From NCBI GenBank assembly GCA_014529385.2, contig CM043970.1, positions 47,209,779 to 47,269,778 of the forward strand: a DNA stretch of 60,000 nt, given 5' to 3'. A program made the translations under genes and the position numbers. The stretch is from Adiantum capillus-veneris. Taxonomy: Eukaryota; Streptophyta; Polypodiopsida; Polypodiales; Pteridaceae. Below, piece by piece: positions 42,434-54,329 of this stretch. How positions within the stretch are numbered: position 1 is the first letter of the stretch; every line of letters begins with the position of its first letter. A model generated the notes under the pieces. That model was not told where the DNA came from. It worked only from the letters and a program-made list of their open reading frames with translations, and searched no databases.

Positions 42434-43129
42434 CTGCAAAACACACATAATATATTAGCTTATCTACCAAAAAAAACAATTAGGAAGGAAGAATGCACGC
42501 AGTACAAAACCAATATTAAAAGAATATCAAAACAGAATAAAAATACTACCAAAACATCATCAAATAAAATTCAAACTAGTACCAAATAGGGGCCAAGACA
42601 GTATCAAAACAGGTAAAGTTGTACCAATGCAGTTCTAAACAACATGTTCTTGGTACAATGAAGTACCAAAAACGTTTAGGACAAATGCAAACATTAGTAA
42701 ATAGGTCACAATGCAGTACCAAAATGATTTCAAAACAATAACAACATACTACCAAATAGGTAGCAAAACAGTACCAAACAAGTCAAATTGAACCAAAGCA
42801 ATTCTAAATAGCACTACAGTGGTACAACTAGGAATCTAAAACTCATAAGAGATGCTCAAAAAGACTTAATGAGACCCACTAACTTGAAGGAGTACCAAAC
42901 ATAGTAATTGTTCATAATAGTACCAAATGAAGCATACTAAACACCAAAAATACCAAAGATAGAACCCAAGAAATATTTATCAGAGCGCAAATAGTATCAA
43001 TACAGTACCAAAATATTTCCAAGTAGCACCAAAGAAACAAGGAATTACCAAAAGTACAAAAGATAGTAACAACATAGTATCCACGTAAAATCCAACAGTA
43101 CCCTACAAGACCAAAACATCTACAATTAG
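42434..43129. repeat. TACCAAA-rich low-complexity DNA (left of element IV)
   Basis: Dozens of variants of (GTA)CCAAA and ACCAAA at irregular 10-40 base spacing. It is continuous in character with 48804-48990 on the other side of element IV and similar to 40270-40600. Confidence 0.7.
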
Positions 43130-43235
43130 TGAGGCCATTTAGGGCGGGAAACAAGAGAGGCAACATCTAAACACCCCTCAAGGTTCTTGTGCTACTCAAT
43201 TGGGAATATTGCAACCACACCCTTTCTAAGAAGAG
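43130..43235 (-). repeat. Element IV 3' LTR remnant
   Basis: Starts TGAGGCC and matches 12221-12300 and 47114-47190 (shared AACAAGAGAGG and CTACTCAATTGGG phrases). After about 100 bases the LTR and integrase are deleted. Confidence 0.7.
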
Positions 43236-43295
43236 ATAAGTGCTTGCTATCTTGTGAGCCTCCTATTTTGAGACTTTGTGAAGCCTTGTGGAAAC

Positions 43296-44013
43296 TCACC
43301 CTCCAAAATGTACCCAATAATGGGAGCCAATGACTCTATTTCCTAGTACCTCGGCTGCTTGTTGATAGCTGCTGCTACCATGATGATCTGAACTTCTTTC
43401 TTTGTCAACACATGCAATTTCCTGTTGTGCATGTAAAACAGAATCCTCATTTTGGTTCCTAGGAATATGATACAATTTCACCTCTTCAAAATGATTCAAC
43501 AACCTACGAATGGCATGAACTTTTGTCCTAGGCTTTCATTTTATCATGCCCAAATGCCCACAATCTGCTTCACAATGAGAAGTGCATTCCCCTTTATCAT
43601 GAGACATTGTACATACCTTGAATAATGTACATCTTTAAATCGTGAAGTAGTATATCATACTCTGCTTCATTGTTGCTTGTTGAACCTGGTAGATTGACCT
43701 TTTCATTCATGAACACCTCTCCACTTGAGTTGAGCAACACCAACCCTCCTCCTGCTTTACCTATGGCTCGTCACAAAGCTCCATCAAAGAAAAAGGTAAA
43801 TACATTAGGGATAATTTTAGGTGGTGGCAATGGTAGGGTCTTTACTTCAAGCACTTTAATCTCCTTCTCATGTACCCTATAAGTGAGAATCCTTGCCAAT
43901 TGTGCACATGCACTATCTTCTACCTTGAAAGAGTATTGAAACTCTTGCAATTCAACAATCCATTTTGAAATCCTAGTACTAAGGTTCATTTGAGACGACA
44001 CCCAAGGAAACAA
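43296..44013 (-). pseudogene. Element IV second (archaeal-type) RNase H
   Basis: Minus strand: KWIVELQEFQYSFKVEDSACAQLARILTYR, then FTFFFDGALRRA-like sequence (first acidic residue), NNEAEYDILLHDL, and in the left part HFEEVKLYHIPRNQN. Same architecture as element III 17618-18130, here 3' of the RT remnant. Interrupted by stops and a frame change near 43760 and 43510. Confidence 0.7.
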
Positions 44014-44279
44014 TTTTTTTGTATTGAGAATTAAGGTTTTGGTAATAGTTAGGATCTAAATTTTCTCACTACAAACATGAGAACAAGCATCATGAGTTCT
44101 ACTTATATGTAGCCCCTCTCCAAGGCATTCATGGCCCTACTAGCAAAGTAGATGGGTCACATCTTGGTGCTATGAGGATCTTGTTGTACCCAAACAACAC
44201 CAATTGTTTCCTTTCCAACACTAGAGCTAACAAAGAAGGTGTACTCCCAACAAGGAGGCATGAGTGCTAGTAGCTCTGA

Positions 44280-44790
44280 TAGAATTAATTTAATGCTACA
44301 AAATTATTCTTCAAGCACATCAGACCAAATGAAATCAATTTTTACATTCAATTTTTGCAAGGGTGAAGTAACTCCAAGGCTAAATGAATGAAGCGAGACA
44401 TACACTTCACCTTTTAAATGAATGAGATGACCTCCTTGAGACTCTCGGGTGATGGTATTGCAATATGAGCCTTTGCCTTTTAGGTATCCACCTCAATGCC
44501 TTTATATCCATCACACATAGTGTACTTCTCCTAACAAGCTACCTCATTTAGTATCTCATCCTGAAATGGGAGGGTAAAGTGATCTTGCTTGGTTGCCTCA
44601 TTGAGTGGCCTATAGTCAACACATACTCGCCACTTTCCATTCTTTTTAGGAGTGACCACAAGTGGGAAGACCCACTCTAAATTATCCAGAGGATAAATGA
44701 AACTTGCTTCTAAAATCTTTCTTACCTCCTTGAGTGAAGCTTGTTCCTTGATGACTCCAAGCCTTTGTAGCTATTGAGCCTTAGGTGTGG
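44280..44790 (-). pseudogene. pol: Element IV reverse transcriptase remnant lacking its catalytic core
   Basis: From right to left: fingers (SLKEVRKILEASFIYP, WRVCVDYRPLNEAT-like, PLPFQDEILNEVAC-EKYTMCDG-like), then at about 44507 a jump straight to KGIEVDT-like, IAIPSPESLKEVISFI and LHKWSDVLEE. Compared with element II, the segment holding MPFGLTNAP and the DD motif is absent. Confidence 0.75.
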
Positions 44791-44979
44791 CCTTTGTCTT
44801 TAACTCGACCTTGTGTTGAACAACATCTAACCCACGTGTGTCAATGTAGTCTTGAGGAAAAATCCTAGGAAACTTCCTTAGCACACATTTAAACTCCTCT
44901 CTTTATTCCTTTGTAAGTGTGGTTGATAGCATACCTTCTAGCATCCCTTTTTCGTGCACAGCTTGGTTCTCTTAAGGAC

Positions 44980-45531
44980 CTACCTCCTCCAAGCCTGGTC
45001 AAAGAGCTCCTTCATGTCAAAGACAACCTTCTGATGATTTTCATTCCTACAAATCAATTTTTTCTCTCCCAATGATACAAAGCTCGAATTTTCATTAGCC
45101 ATGGTCTTCCCAAGATAGATGGATAGCACATTCCCCTTGGTAGACATACAATAGAAATCAACAATTTTCTTAATGCCAAAAGCCTCCACAAAAACTTTTT
45201 ACAAATTATACACACCTAGCCTTGCTATTGTTTTGACTTTGATTTCAAGTGTCTCATGGATGTGCATACCTAGTCTTTGCATGAGGCCCTCTATCATGAT
45301 GCAAATTTGTGCACCCCCATTCACTAGACCTTTCCTAGCCAACCTTCCTTTGATGTAACAATCTGGAACATGTGTAATATCCTCATTCATTTTATCTTGT
45401 GCAATCTTCACAATGAGAACATTATCTTTTACCTTTCTCCTAGTGCTAACTGCCTTTGTTAACTCCCTCCAAACTTGTGGACACAATGCAAGAAATTGAG
45501 GCCATGAGATATTAGGACCCTTACCTCTCAT
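44980..45531 (-). pseudogene. Element IV aspartic protease
   Basis: Minus strand: ISWPQFLALCPQVWRELTKAVSTRRKVKDNV, GLVNGGAQICIMIEGLMQRLGMHIHE (active-site Asp replaced by Asn, VNGG for VDGG), then after a frame change FGIKKIVDFYCMSTKG and an ILGRPWL-like YLGKTMANE remnant. The active-site change makes the protease non-functional independently of the frameshift. Confidence 0.75.
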
Positions 45532-45849
45532 GTGTTACAATAGTTTGTATAGATCCATACCATGTCCAAGAGGGAATACTTGGAGGTTGATACGACATCA
45601 ATTCCTCTTGGATTCCTTGGTCTCTTTCATGTTCTTGCAATGTCCATGGTCACTTTGTGATGTGACTCCTTTCTTCTCACCTTTACCACGGCCACGCTTA
45701 ATGCCGTTTTCTTACATGTCAACCTCATTCAAATTTTTCACCTCTGCCACATGCACATTTGGATCTAGTAAAGGTGGGACTCCTTGTAGTCTTCATGGAG
45801 GTGGTCTTGCTCCATTAAAGCATTGGTTATTGACTAGTCCCCTCATCTT

Positions 45850-46494
45850 CATTCATCATTGGATAATTTAAGTTAGGCCTCCCTAGCTCCCCATCAAGCC
45901 AAGGAAAATTATACATCCCATGTCCAAACTGTCTGCAATTCCCACATTGCAAAAGTTGCCTTGCTCATGGCACCTGCTCCTCTGTCTCAACTTTTATCTT
46001 GAGTGTGGGAAAGATACTGGCTATGAACCTCTCCTTCTTTAGGAATTCTGCACCATCACCAGCCTTGGAAAAATTTCTCACCCATACAGCCCAAAGACGT
46101 AGAAACTCTTGTTTGTACATGTAGTAGTCATCTAAGTCTTTTTGCTTGTGAGATATAATGTCTTGCCATAACTTTTGAGTGTTTTGGGGGTCAAAGAAGT
46201 ATTTTTTGAAATCATCAATGACTTTCTTATAGTTTCCCTTAACCTCTTGAGATAGAGAGTCAAACCAAGTGCTAGCATCCTTCCTCATAACTACCTCAAA
46301 CATTTCTAAGCATTCCTCATCTCCTATCACTCTTTTCATGCTGCAAGCCATTTTGAAAATTTTTATCATTCTTTATCTCCTATCACTCTTTTTGTTTGGC
46401 AAGCCATTTTGAAATTTTCTAGAAATAGCTGAGCATCCTTGCCAACATCTTCGAAAAAGAGAGGATATTGTGACATTTAGCGTTGGGCCTCCAT
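45850..46494 (-). pseudogene. gag: Element IV gag
   Basis: Start at ATG 46494 (MEAQR, stop, MSQYPLFFEDVGKDAQLFLENFKMAC). The core follows: MFEVVMRKDASTWFDSLSQEVKG, FFDPQNTQKLWQDIISHKQKDLDDYYMYKQEFLRLWAVWVRNF and FLKKERFIASIFPTLKIKVE, then a knuckle (QCGNCRQFGHGMYNF-like) near 45950-45900. The codons NFKMAC...KRVIGD occur twice (about 46420-46380 and 46365-46325), a direct duplication of about 58 bp that breaks the frame. Confidence 0.75.
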
Positions 46495-47113
46495 TGAATC
46501 AATTTCAAAGTGACAACACGTTTCTTTTTTTTTCTTTCTTGAAAAAATGTACACAATAATGTTTTCTAAATTGCATTCTATTCTACATCAAAATAAAAAC
46601 TTGCATATTAAATGATCTATGATAGTCCACCAAAAGGCAGGATGACTGGGTTTGGTGATGCAAGAATTTCTCTTACTCTTTGGGCACCAAATATAAACAC
46701 CATACGTTGCTGGAAATGGATCTTTCTATTGATTACAACGTTTAGTATAATGTGTAAAGTGAAATGGAAGAAAAACCTCTATTCTTGGGACATTATCCAT
46801 GGTCTATTCATGACCTAATGCTTAAAATAGAACAAATATATACACGTCTAAACTAAGATCGTACCTAATGACGGGAAAAATAAAAAGATTTATTGAAGAA
46901 TTTATTTTGGCCAGCCTAAGGGGGCCCAAAATTTTACAAATTACTCATTGAAATAGTAATTTAGTATCAACATTGATATGCACCTTTTGCCTTGCAATGG
47001 GAACCAATGGGTCATACAATTTTTTGTGATTCATGCAAGCTACTTGAAATTACTCTAAGGTCGAGTATGCACAAGAGCATACACAAGCCCTCCTCAATGG
47101 AAGGCACTAAAAT
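46495..47113 (-). other. Element IV leader and PBS-like site
   Basis: Non-coding; similar to the element II leader. The PBS position (about 47090-47108) reads TAGTGCCTTCCATTGAGG on the minus strand, a decayed form of the element II site. Confidence 0.5.
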
Positions 47114-48799
47114 TGAGGTGGTTCAGGGTGGGCAATAAGAGAGGAAACCTCTTAACACCCCTTAAGGCTCCCATGCTACTCAATTGGGGTTGGGGCAACC
47201 ACAAGCAAGAGAAAGCAACAACAAACCCACGGCCAACAAGTGAAGGGCTAGCACCCAGTTATGGGCTGAAAACTAGGATGCAAGAGAGATTTTTTCATGA
47301 CCAAGAGGAGGTGCAAAAAAACACACACAGATAATCTCACACCAAATGGCATAAGAGAGCCAGATCAAAGGGAAGAGCAGAGAGGAGTAAAGTGTGTCAA
47401 AAAACCTAATTGACAACATGCAAGGTAAGGTTGTTTACTATCACACTATCAAAGAACTTTCATAAACTAAACCAACAATTAATAAATGGTAAGCATTGCT
47501 AGCACACACGCACTGTCTTAGGGTGTCGGTTCTTCTCTTCTTATGTCGTTGCCCAAAGGTTGAACACCATGATGAAAGTGATGATTTTGGTTGATGAGAA
47601 TCCCTCTATTTGTAGAGCTTAAGCATGGTTTTACATGCTCAATTGTATGTATATAGAGAAGAGATAAAAGAAATTGTAATTTAGAGGTAATAGAGAGGGG
47701 CATAGAGATGGTGTATGTGCCTGTAGAGTTCATATGAGAGCTATTTAAGTGAGAGGGAGGGTTAATGGTGAAGAGGGTGAGAAAAAACATGAAAGGTGCA
47801 CGTTTGACGGAGGGATAGAGAAAAATGAGTGTATGTGCGTCTCTGTGGGAGTGTGAAGGAAGGTGAGAGAAGACTGGAGTGACTTGTGAGAAAAAGTAGG
47901 TAGATTGGGGTCCACCAGAAAATCATATCTCATCGACAAAAGCTTGAGATGATTATTCAGCTTGTGAGCTAAATTTTTCTTTTTGATCACTTCCTCCAAT
48001 TTGGAGTGGAGGTGGACACCAAAATGCCTATTTTTCCTCCTACAAAAGTCTTCATTGTCCCCCCTTTTGTTGAACTTGCATAATCCTCCATGAGTGAGTC
48101 CCTCTTTGCATAAAAGCATGACCTAATAGATTCTTGAGGGTTTAAAAATATGGATGGATTAGGATTATCCACAAATATGATATATGGATATGATGGAAAA
48201 AGACAAGCTAGTATATAAACAATTTATGGAAACTGAAATAGTGTCACATGTATATAAGATGGAAAACATATATATATATATGAAAATAAAGGGAATCAAA
48301 TGAGGGGGCTCTCATTTTCTTTTATTGATTTAGGACTATTTACAAGAAGTAAGGAAGAATGCATGTAGAAAAATGGTAGTTTAATAAAAAGGAATGAATA
48401 GGTGAAAGGTATTTTTGTGATTTTTTCTTGGAGTGGGTTCACACCAAGATTTACAAAGGATTGCATGAAAATATTTATTTATATAATAAAGAGTATGTAG
48501 AGTGGTAAGAGAATTATGATAACGGTGAGTCAATGTACATAATCCGCCTAGGCAAATAACACATACCTATATAAAAATATTTAAATAAATACCAAAATAT
48601 TTTTAATTGATTTTTTTTTTGGCTCAACTATCCCAATGACTAGCTAGCTGAGGGTTTTGAAGGAGATATGGGAAAAGTACCATAACTCACACGTGCCTAT
48701 GTACAATGAAAATGTGAGGATAGCCACAGTGTTTGAGTGATTTTGATAGGGTGAAGTAGCTCTCTATGGAAATTTTGGATAGCCAAAAAATGGCTATCA
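47114..48799 (-). repeat. Element IV 5' LTR (about 1.69 kb)
   Basis: Ends TGAGG (47114, next to the PBS) and TGATAGCC (48799). Compared with the 2.57-kb LTR of element II it lacks the TATA-box region (deletion near 47500-47525), so it has probably lost its promoter. Confidence 0.75.
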
Positions 48800-48803
48800 T
48801 TAG

Positions 48804-48990
48804 AAAGTACCAAAGCAGGTGGAAACAACACCAAATAAGAAAAAAGGAATTCATAATATTGAAGATTGTGCCAACATAGCATCTAATACAATACAAAACA
48901 TACAATATATGAGTACCTAGAAGAACTAAACTAGTACCAAAATAGTCCAATGGAGTACCAAATGTAATAAAGAAACATTAAAATACCTCA
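48804..48990. repeat. TACCAAA-rich low-complexity DNA (right of element IV)
   Basis: Continuation of 42434-43129 with the same motif in the same orientation. Confidence 0.65.
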
Positions 48991-48999
48991 GTGTGTCTA

Positions 49000-50445
49000 T
49001 CTACAAGATGTTGTTTCATCCTGATAGCCCTCACTGTTGGTTTTTCCCATTTTTTCCAGATCTCTTTTGTTCCAATGGCAACGCGAGCAAGGATTGCTAT
49101 TGTTTTTACACCTTGGAATTCCATAGGAAGAGTGGTGTTTGCATCTTCTCCCTCATAGTAATCTGCGACCTTGTTTAATGGAACCGACCTACTGTTTAGC
49201 TAAGGCATTTCAAGATCTTTGATCCCTTCCTCGATTTGAGTCATTGGTTTTTTAATGCCATATTTATCTAGGCATTTGCCCACAACATTCCACATGTTTG
49301 GTCTTGTTCTAAGCAACTCGGCTAATGTTATCGTACAAGTGATTGGTGTCGATAGATTGTCTATTAGACCTTTTGAATCAATGGCATTTTTGAAAGATCG
49401 TCTCTCTGATGGGCCTGCAACAACATCTCACTTGTCCTTGTACTCTCCCATATAGGAAAGTAGTGTCTTTAGAGAATGGGGTTGAATGTCCATAGACTGT
49501 ACAGATCCTTTGTCTCCTCAATACGATTGCACTTCAAGATTCATTTGAGATCTAGTCTCAAATTCCTCTATTGGTGGAAGAGACACCCCTCTTCCATCAT
49601 TAATCCTATTTACTCGTCTGCTTATCTCAATTGCCCTCTTTGACTTGTTTCCACAAGGCACCAAGATCATCTATTTCTTTACAACTATCAGGTATAGCTA
49701 TATGAATTCCCTCAAAAGAGTTATATGTGGTATTCAACACTATCCTTGGCTCTGATGCAGGGTTCTTGAGCTTTGGTCCATTCTCCTTACTGGAATCTAG
49801 CCCTAATTGTTCCTTGCTTGGTCGGATTACTGGTGTAGGTGGGACAAGAATCACACCCTCAAGTTTTTCAATTTGTGGTTCTAGTAAAGCTTGGGCTGTT
49901 TGAATCATTTTTTGGCACATTTTAAGCCTTTTCTTTTCTAGTTTAGCATAGGGATATGTCATCCACATCTCTTCTTGGGTTTGGTTGTTTTTGAGATGCA
50001 CTTCATAGGGTTTCAAGAGGGCGTCTAAGGGTTCATTAACATTCTCAACCAATACCTATCCTCTTGAACTAGCACTTCTCAATTTCTCCTCTGTGGATGG
50101 TTCTTCTGGAGGTTGATACGTATAGGTAAGATAAGGTGCAACCCTTTCCTCATGTTGTCTTATCTTCTCTTTAGCTTAGGTGAGCTCCTCAGCTAGGGAT
50201 TTTTTATCTCGTTTCCTACGTGCTTTCATCCTAGCCTTTTTAGCTTTCCAACTATTCTTTTTGCTCTTTGTTTTTTGACTAGGTGCACGGTCTTTGGTTC
50301 ACCTGTCTCTAGAACCACGTCAGTTTCCAATTTCTCCATCTCTGGGTTCTCCTCAGCTTCCTTTTGGGCTTGCGCTCTTCTAACTACCTAAACCTGCACG
50401 ACATTTTCATTTTTCGAGCTACTAGGTAGATGAATAATTTTTGAG
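49000..50445 (-). mobile_element. Fragment of the element I family (gag C-terminus to protease)
   Basis: Minus strand 50052-49627 gives LDALLKPYEVHLKNNQTQEEMWMTYPYAKLEKKRLKMCQKMIQTAQALLE, matching LDALLKAYEARLKKNQTQEQRWMTYPY of element I. Further left it gives IDSKGLIDNLST, VGKCLDKYGIKK-like and AIGTKEIWKKWEKPTVR segments matching the protease N-terminal part. It starts abruptly at 50445, where an inverted-repeat element begins, and stops near 49000 at the TACCAAA-rich DNA. Many stops and frame changes; no LTR. Confidence 0.75.
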
Positions 50446-50728
50446 ACAAAGGGCACTAGCAACATTGCTAGTGCACCCCTCTCTCAAGCTAGCACCCCCT
50501 CTCAAGTAGAAGCAAAGGGAGAAGATATAAATCAAGCCAGGTGTCTCTCCCCTTCAAAATTGCCAATTTGAGATGCCATTTGGGCCAATTTAAAGGCAAT
50601 TTCCCAAGTTGAAAACCCCCTTGTATAAAAGCTATTTTCTTAGTCAAATGAGGGGTTTTTAATGTGTCATTTAAAGCTTGCAGAGTGGAGTTTTTTGATA
50701 GAGGGGTGTGCATGTCAATGCCCTTTGT
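50446..50728. mobile_element. MITE-like inverted-repeat element (283 bp)
   Basis: Left end ACAAAGGGCACTAGCAA... and right end (reverse complement) ACAAAGGGCATTGACA..., both followed inward by a GTGCACCCCTCT / GCACACCCCTCT block and TCAA, giving inverted termini of about 40 bp with a small indel. A 10-bp-stem palindrome (GCACTAGCAA, CA, TTGCTAGTGC) sits in the left arm at 50453-50474. No coding capacity. A clear target duplication was not found, so the superfamily is open. Confidence 0.6.
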
Positions 50729-52250
50729 ATTTTCTCCTAAAAATACCCATTATGATGGTAGTGCAAGCTTTGTATGTGCCTTTTGAAGTATAATCAAGCC
50801 ATTATTGCCTAATTGTGTTGTTGTTTTCCCTTACTCCCTTCTCTTTCTCTTGTTGTTGTGTTTCCCCATTGTGCCGGCAATGTGGATGTATGTGCCCCCT
50901 CCCCCGACCGATGGTGCTTTGTGTGAAAGAGTGAGATTGAGCTGTTGTGTGCGTTTGCAAGGGTAGAGATAGATTGTGGCAATGTTCATTGCTTGGTGGT
51001 CTTGTGGAGTGTGTAAGCATTGGGAAATGAGCAAGCGGTAGGCTGCTAGTGCATAGTGTGTTTTTTTTAAGGTGTTTGTAAGAGGATAGGGATGATGTGG
51101 ATATCGTGAGCTATAGAGAGGCAATTTTTTGTGTGTCGGGTGTATTCCCCGATTCCCCTCTACAGCGTGCTCTAGAGGACACCATCTTCAATTTGGACCA
51201 CACTTGGTGCGGGTGCCCGGGAACTCTTGGACCGCCCATCGATGGGTGCCCAGTGTGGACACACCTACCAATCAAGAGGGGCTCAAACCACCTTGGCTAG
51301 GAAGGTACCATTGATCATAGAGAATGTGTCCAGTCTGTGGCCACACCTTTCAGAACATTCAAGAGCTACCAAAAAACACTTCTTTAGAAGCTAAGGTGAT
51401 AGTGGACCAGGGTTGGAGCTAGGCCATCCAATGGCTAGCTAGGTGACTAGTGGCGCGACTCACCAGTGGCTTTACTAGGACACCACTGGTGGATGCTTGT
51501 AGTTTCTTGGGTAACCTTGGCTAGATATTTTCAGTCGGATCAGATATGTGTGGTGGCTGAACAATGCCCCTAGCTTGTGGATATATACAGAGCATATGGA
51601 CAACATAGAAAGATAGTCTTCAGAGAGTCTAGCCAAAGTTCTAGAGTCGGGTCCTAGTCTTGTACACTCTTGGGAATTTGTCTTGGAGAACTTCACTTGG
51701 GTGGTCTGTAGTCGTGGTCTGTAGTCGCGGTCCTGTGAGCCTTGTAGTCGTGTTTTCTAGTTGTATGGTTGTTTTCCCCGGTTGTACTTGCACCGCTGCA
51801 CTCTCCATTGCACCTCATGCTCTACATCCCCATTGTACCTTGTTGGTAGTTGTGGATTGGGCAGAGTTGGCCGCATCCAAAATAGCCTTTGTACGATCTT
51901 TTTGGTTATGTATGGGTGCTGCCTTGAAGATCTTGTGGCTATTTTCATTGTTTTGTTCATTGTTCAGTTCAGTTCTATTTTTGTGTCTTTGCTCTTTTGT
52001 CTAAAGATTTGAGCTAGCTTGTGAGTTTGCATACATACTGCATCCATAGCACCCACCACTACAAACCACAGTGTACACTATTTTCATCTACAACTGCTCT
52101 CATTTTTGGCAGGTCCAATGGGACCTCTCTATCACCTTGCAAGCTAACCAGTCACCTAGGAAATTAGATTGGGACAATCCAATAGTGTGGCCACATTCTA
52201 GGTTGTCATAGGCATCTGTAGTAGCTTCAAACACCTACCCTAAATTTTAA
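50729..52250. other. Unassigned DNA, possibly the 5' LTR and leader of element VIII
   Basis: GC-richer than its surroundings, with a short tandem GGTCTGTAGTCGTGGTCTGTAG near 51700-51730. Position directly upstream of the element VIII gag suggests LTR or leader, but no second copy lies in the window and no convincing PBS was seen (TGGCAGGTCCAATGGG at about 52108 is a weak candidate). Confidence 0.35.
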
Positions 52251-52499
52251 CCTAAAATAGGAAACATCTGTGCATGCATGTTACTCATTTTAAGTCAAGT
52301 GGAGCACATCTAAGAAGTCTTGTGAAGATTCAACATCATCATCACTTATACTCCCCTTCCGTAACTTGCATGCACCATTGTCTCTACCTTCATCCAAGCC
52401 TTGTCCTAAGCCACCAAAGTCACCTTCACGGTCTCCACCCTGATAATCCTCTCCAACTTCACCTCCAAAACCACCTCGCAACCCTCTCATCAAGCCTGC

Positions 52500-53740
52500 C
52501 ATGGGGGAGGGGGTCAGCATCAATTTCCTACTTTTAAGGGACTATCTCTTGAGGATGTTTTCGACCATGTGAGGCAGTTCTTGTCACTCTAAAAATGTTG
52601 TGGGCTAAACCAAGAAGATGCCTACATGGTCCTTTTTCCCTCCACCCTAAAGGGATTAGCTGACAACTAGTATAGTCAGTTTGAAGAGGGACACTTCACC
52701 ACTTGGAATTCCCTCAAGGCCGCTTTCACTCCTGATTTTCAACCGTGGGCGACTCATAGGGAGAAGGATTTGGACCAACTAAAAATCTTGGAGTTGGGTA
52801 TTGGCGAGACTTTTGTAGAGTTGATGACCCGGGCTAGATCCTTGATAGCCAGGTTACCCCAACAACCAGAAGATTTCATGATCAAGAAGTGGGTGGAGAA
52901 ACCCTTGCCTACTTCAACTCAACAAAAGCTAGGGAAACCTTGTGGCAGAAGCTACCATGGATGATTTTTTTGTGGCTACCACCAAAATTGAAAATGCCAG
53001 ATTAAAATTTGCCAGTCCACCAGGTAACTTTTTGCATGTTGTTCTTGTGAATGACCCTATTGCTGACACCCTAGTGGCTATCAAAAGGGAATTAGAAACC
53101 CTTAACCAACAAAGGGCCCTACATGATGAAAATATGTCATGAGAAACATTGGCTCAATCATTCAACCACTAGATGTGATGGCACACCTCAAAAGGGAGCT
53201 AGAAGAATTGAAAGCACAAAAAGAGGCCAGGACTGAAGTATGGTGCAGAAACTGCAACAACACCGAGCACCCGCCTCGAAATGTCCCATGATGGTTCACT
53301 GTCAATTTTGTGGTAAAGGTGGTAATGAAGCTAAGGATTTCTACCATTTGAAGGGAGTCCATCATCTACACCAGAAATTAGCCTTGGCCATGCACATGAG
53401 CGTAGCCCCCATGGGTTGTCCTACTGGCTCACCTTGGGGTACTCACCTCGGCCCTAGTACATCCCTATTGTTGCTACCATCTCCTAGTGAAACTAGTATG
53501 AACCCTTGTGGTAGCTTTGTAATCTAAATCTCCTATACTACCCCAAGCCTTGACCAAGTCTCCACTTCAACAGCATCCCTCCACACCCTACCTACCCTAA
53601 GGTGTCCAACTTCCCAATGATGTGCTATAGGTGTGGAGACTATGGTCACTACCAAATTAGATGTTCTCTACCAGAAGGAGCTCCACCATGCAAACATTTT
53701 CTAAATGTTAAAGATCACTAGACGATAGATTGTCCCAAGC
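52500..53740 (+). pseudogene. gag: Element VIII gag
   Basis: FPTFKGLSLEDVFDHVRQFLSL begins the gag core, followed by DAYMVLFPSTLKGLAD, QFEEGHFTTWNSLKAAFTPDFQPW, and LELGIGETFVELMTRARSLIARLPQQPEDFMIKKWVEK. Further on are a broken knuckle (CQFCGKGGNEAKDF, with His and last Cys replaced), an intact one (CYRCGDYGHYQIRC, about 53630-53670) and a third, partly lost (CKHFLNVKDH...DC). A Pro/Ser-rich N-terminal part precedes the core in other frames. Stops occur at about 52590 and 52665 and frame changes near 52940 and 53140. Confidence 0.75.
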
Positions 53741-54329
53741 AATGTCCATCTTCTTCTATGAGAATGATCTCTGTAAGTTTTGTGCTTGCTTCACAAGAAA
53801 CCACTATGTACACTTTGCCCTCACCATCCACTCATGTCCTCACTCCTCACCCTTCATCTTCACCTCCTACATTGGCTCAAGAAATCTCAGGCACTACTGG
53901 AGTACTCACAAGAACTCAAGAAATAGCCCAAAACCTATCCCTACCCATAGAAAATCCTCTGCCTACAAGACAACCTAAAGAGTCAACTAAGTTGTGGCCC
54001 ATACTGGAAGAAGAAGAGGTAGCACCACAAAATATAGTTACTGCATCAACCTTGTAGCAGGCATACACATAAGCCCTACATGACATGGAGGACCAAGCGC
54101 TACCACAAGAGAGGCTTCACAGATTAACATCATTGCCACTTGAGGAAACTATGAAGACCACCTACAAAAGCGTCTCATTGTATGAACTTCTCCAAATAGA
54201 CCCTACTTTTAGGAGTGGCCTTCTCAGAACTATTCAAGATCTCTATCCCTCATGCCCAAATAGTGGTGGGCACTTGTCCATAATTTCTTCTAAAGACTCA
54301 TGATTTCCTACCCACTGGAACCCCTCACT

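Larger units (their letters stand above)
43130..48799 (-). mobile_element. Element IV: deleted copy of the element II family
   Basis: Flanked by TTAG on both sides (43126-43129 and 48800-48803), with TACCAAA-rich DNA beyond. Minus order: LTR (48799-47114), PBS-like site, leader, gag, zinc knuckle, protease, RT remnant, second RNase H, LTR remnant. The RT catalytic core, most of the first RNase H, all of integrase and most of the 3' LTR are missing, so it could only have been mobile, if at all, using proteins from other copies. Confidence 0.8.

Noticed and set aside
47518-48804. Separate solo LTR with a TTAGG/TTAGA duplication inside element IV
   Set aside because: The sequence is better explained as the U3 part of the element IV LTR, with TTAG as the target repeat of the whole element.
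52274-52537. His/Leu-rich plus frame before the element VIII gag
   Set aside because: Out of frame with the gag core and composed of low-complexity Pro/Ser/His codons; treated as degenerate gag N-terminus.
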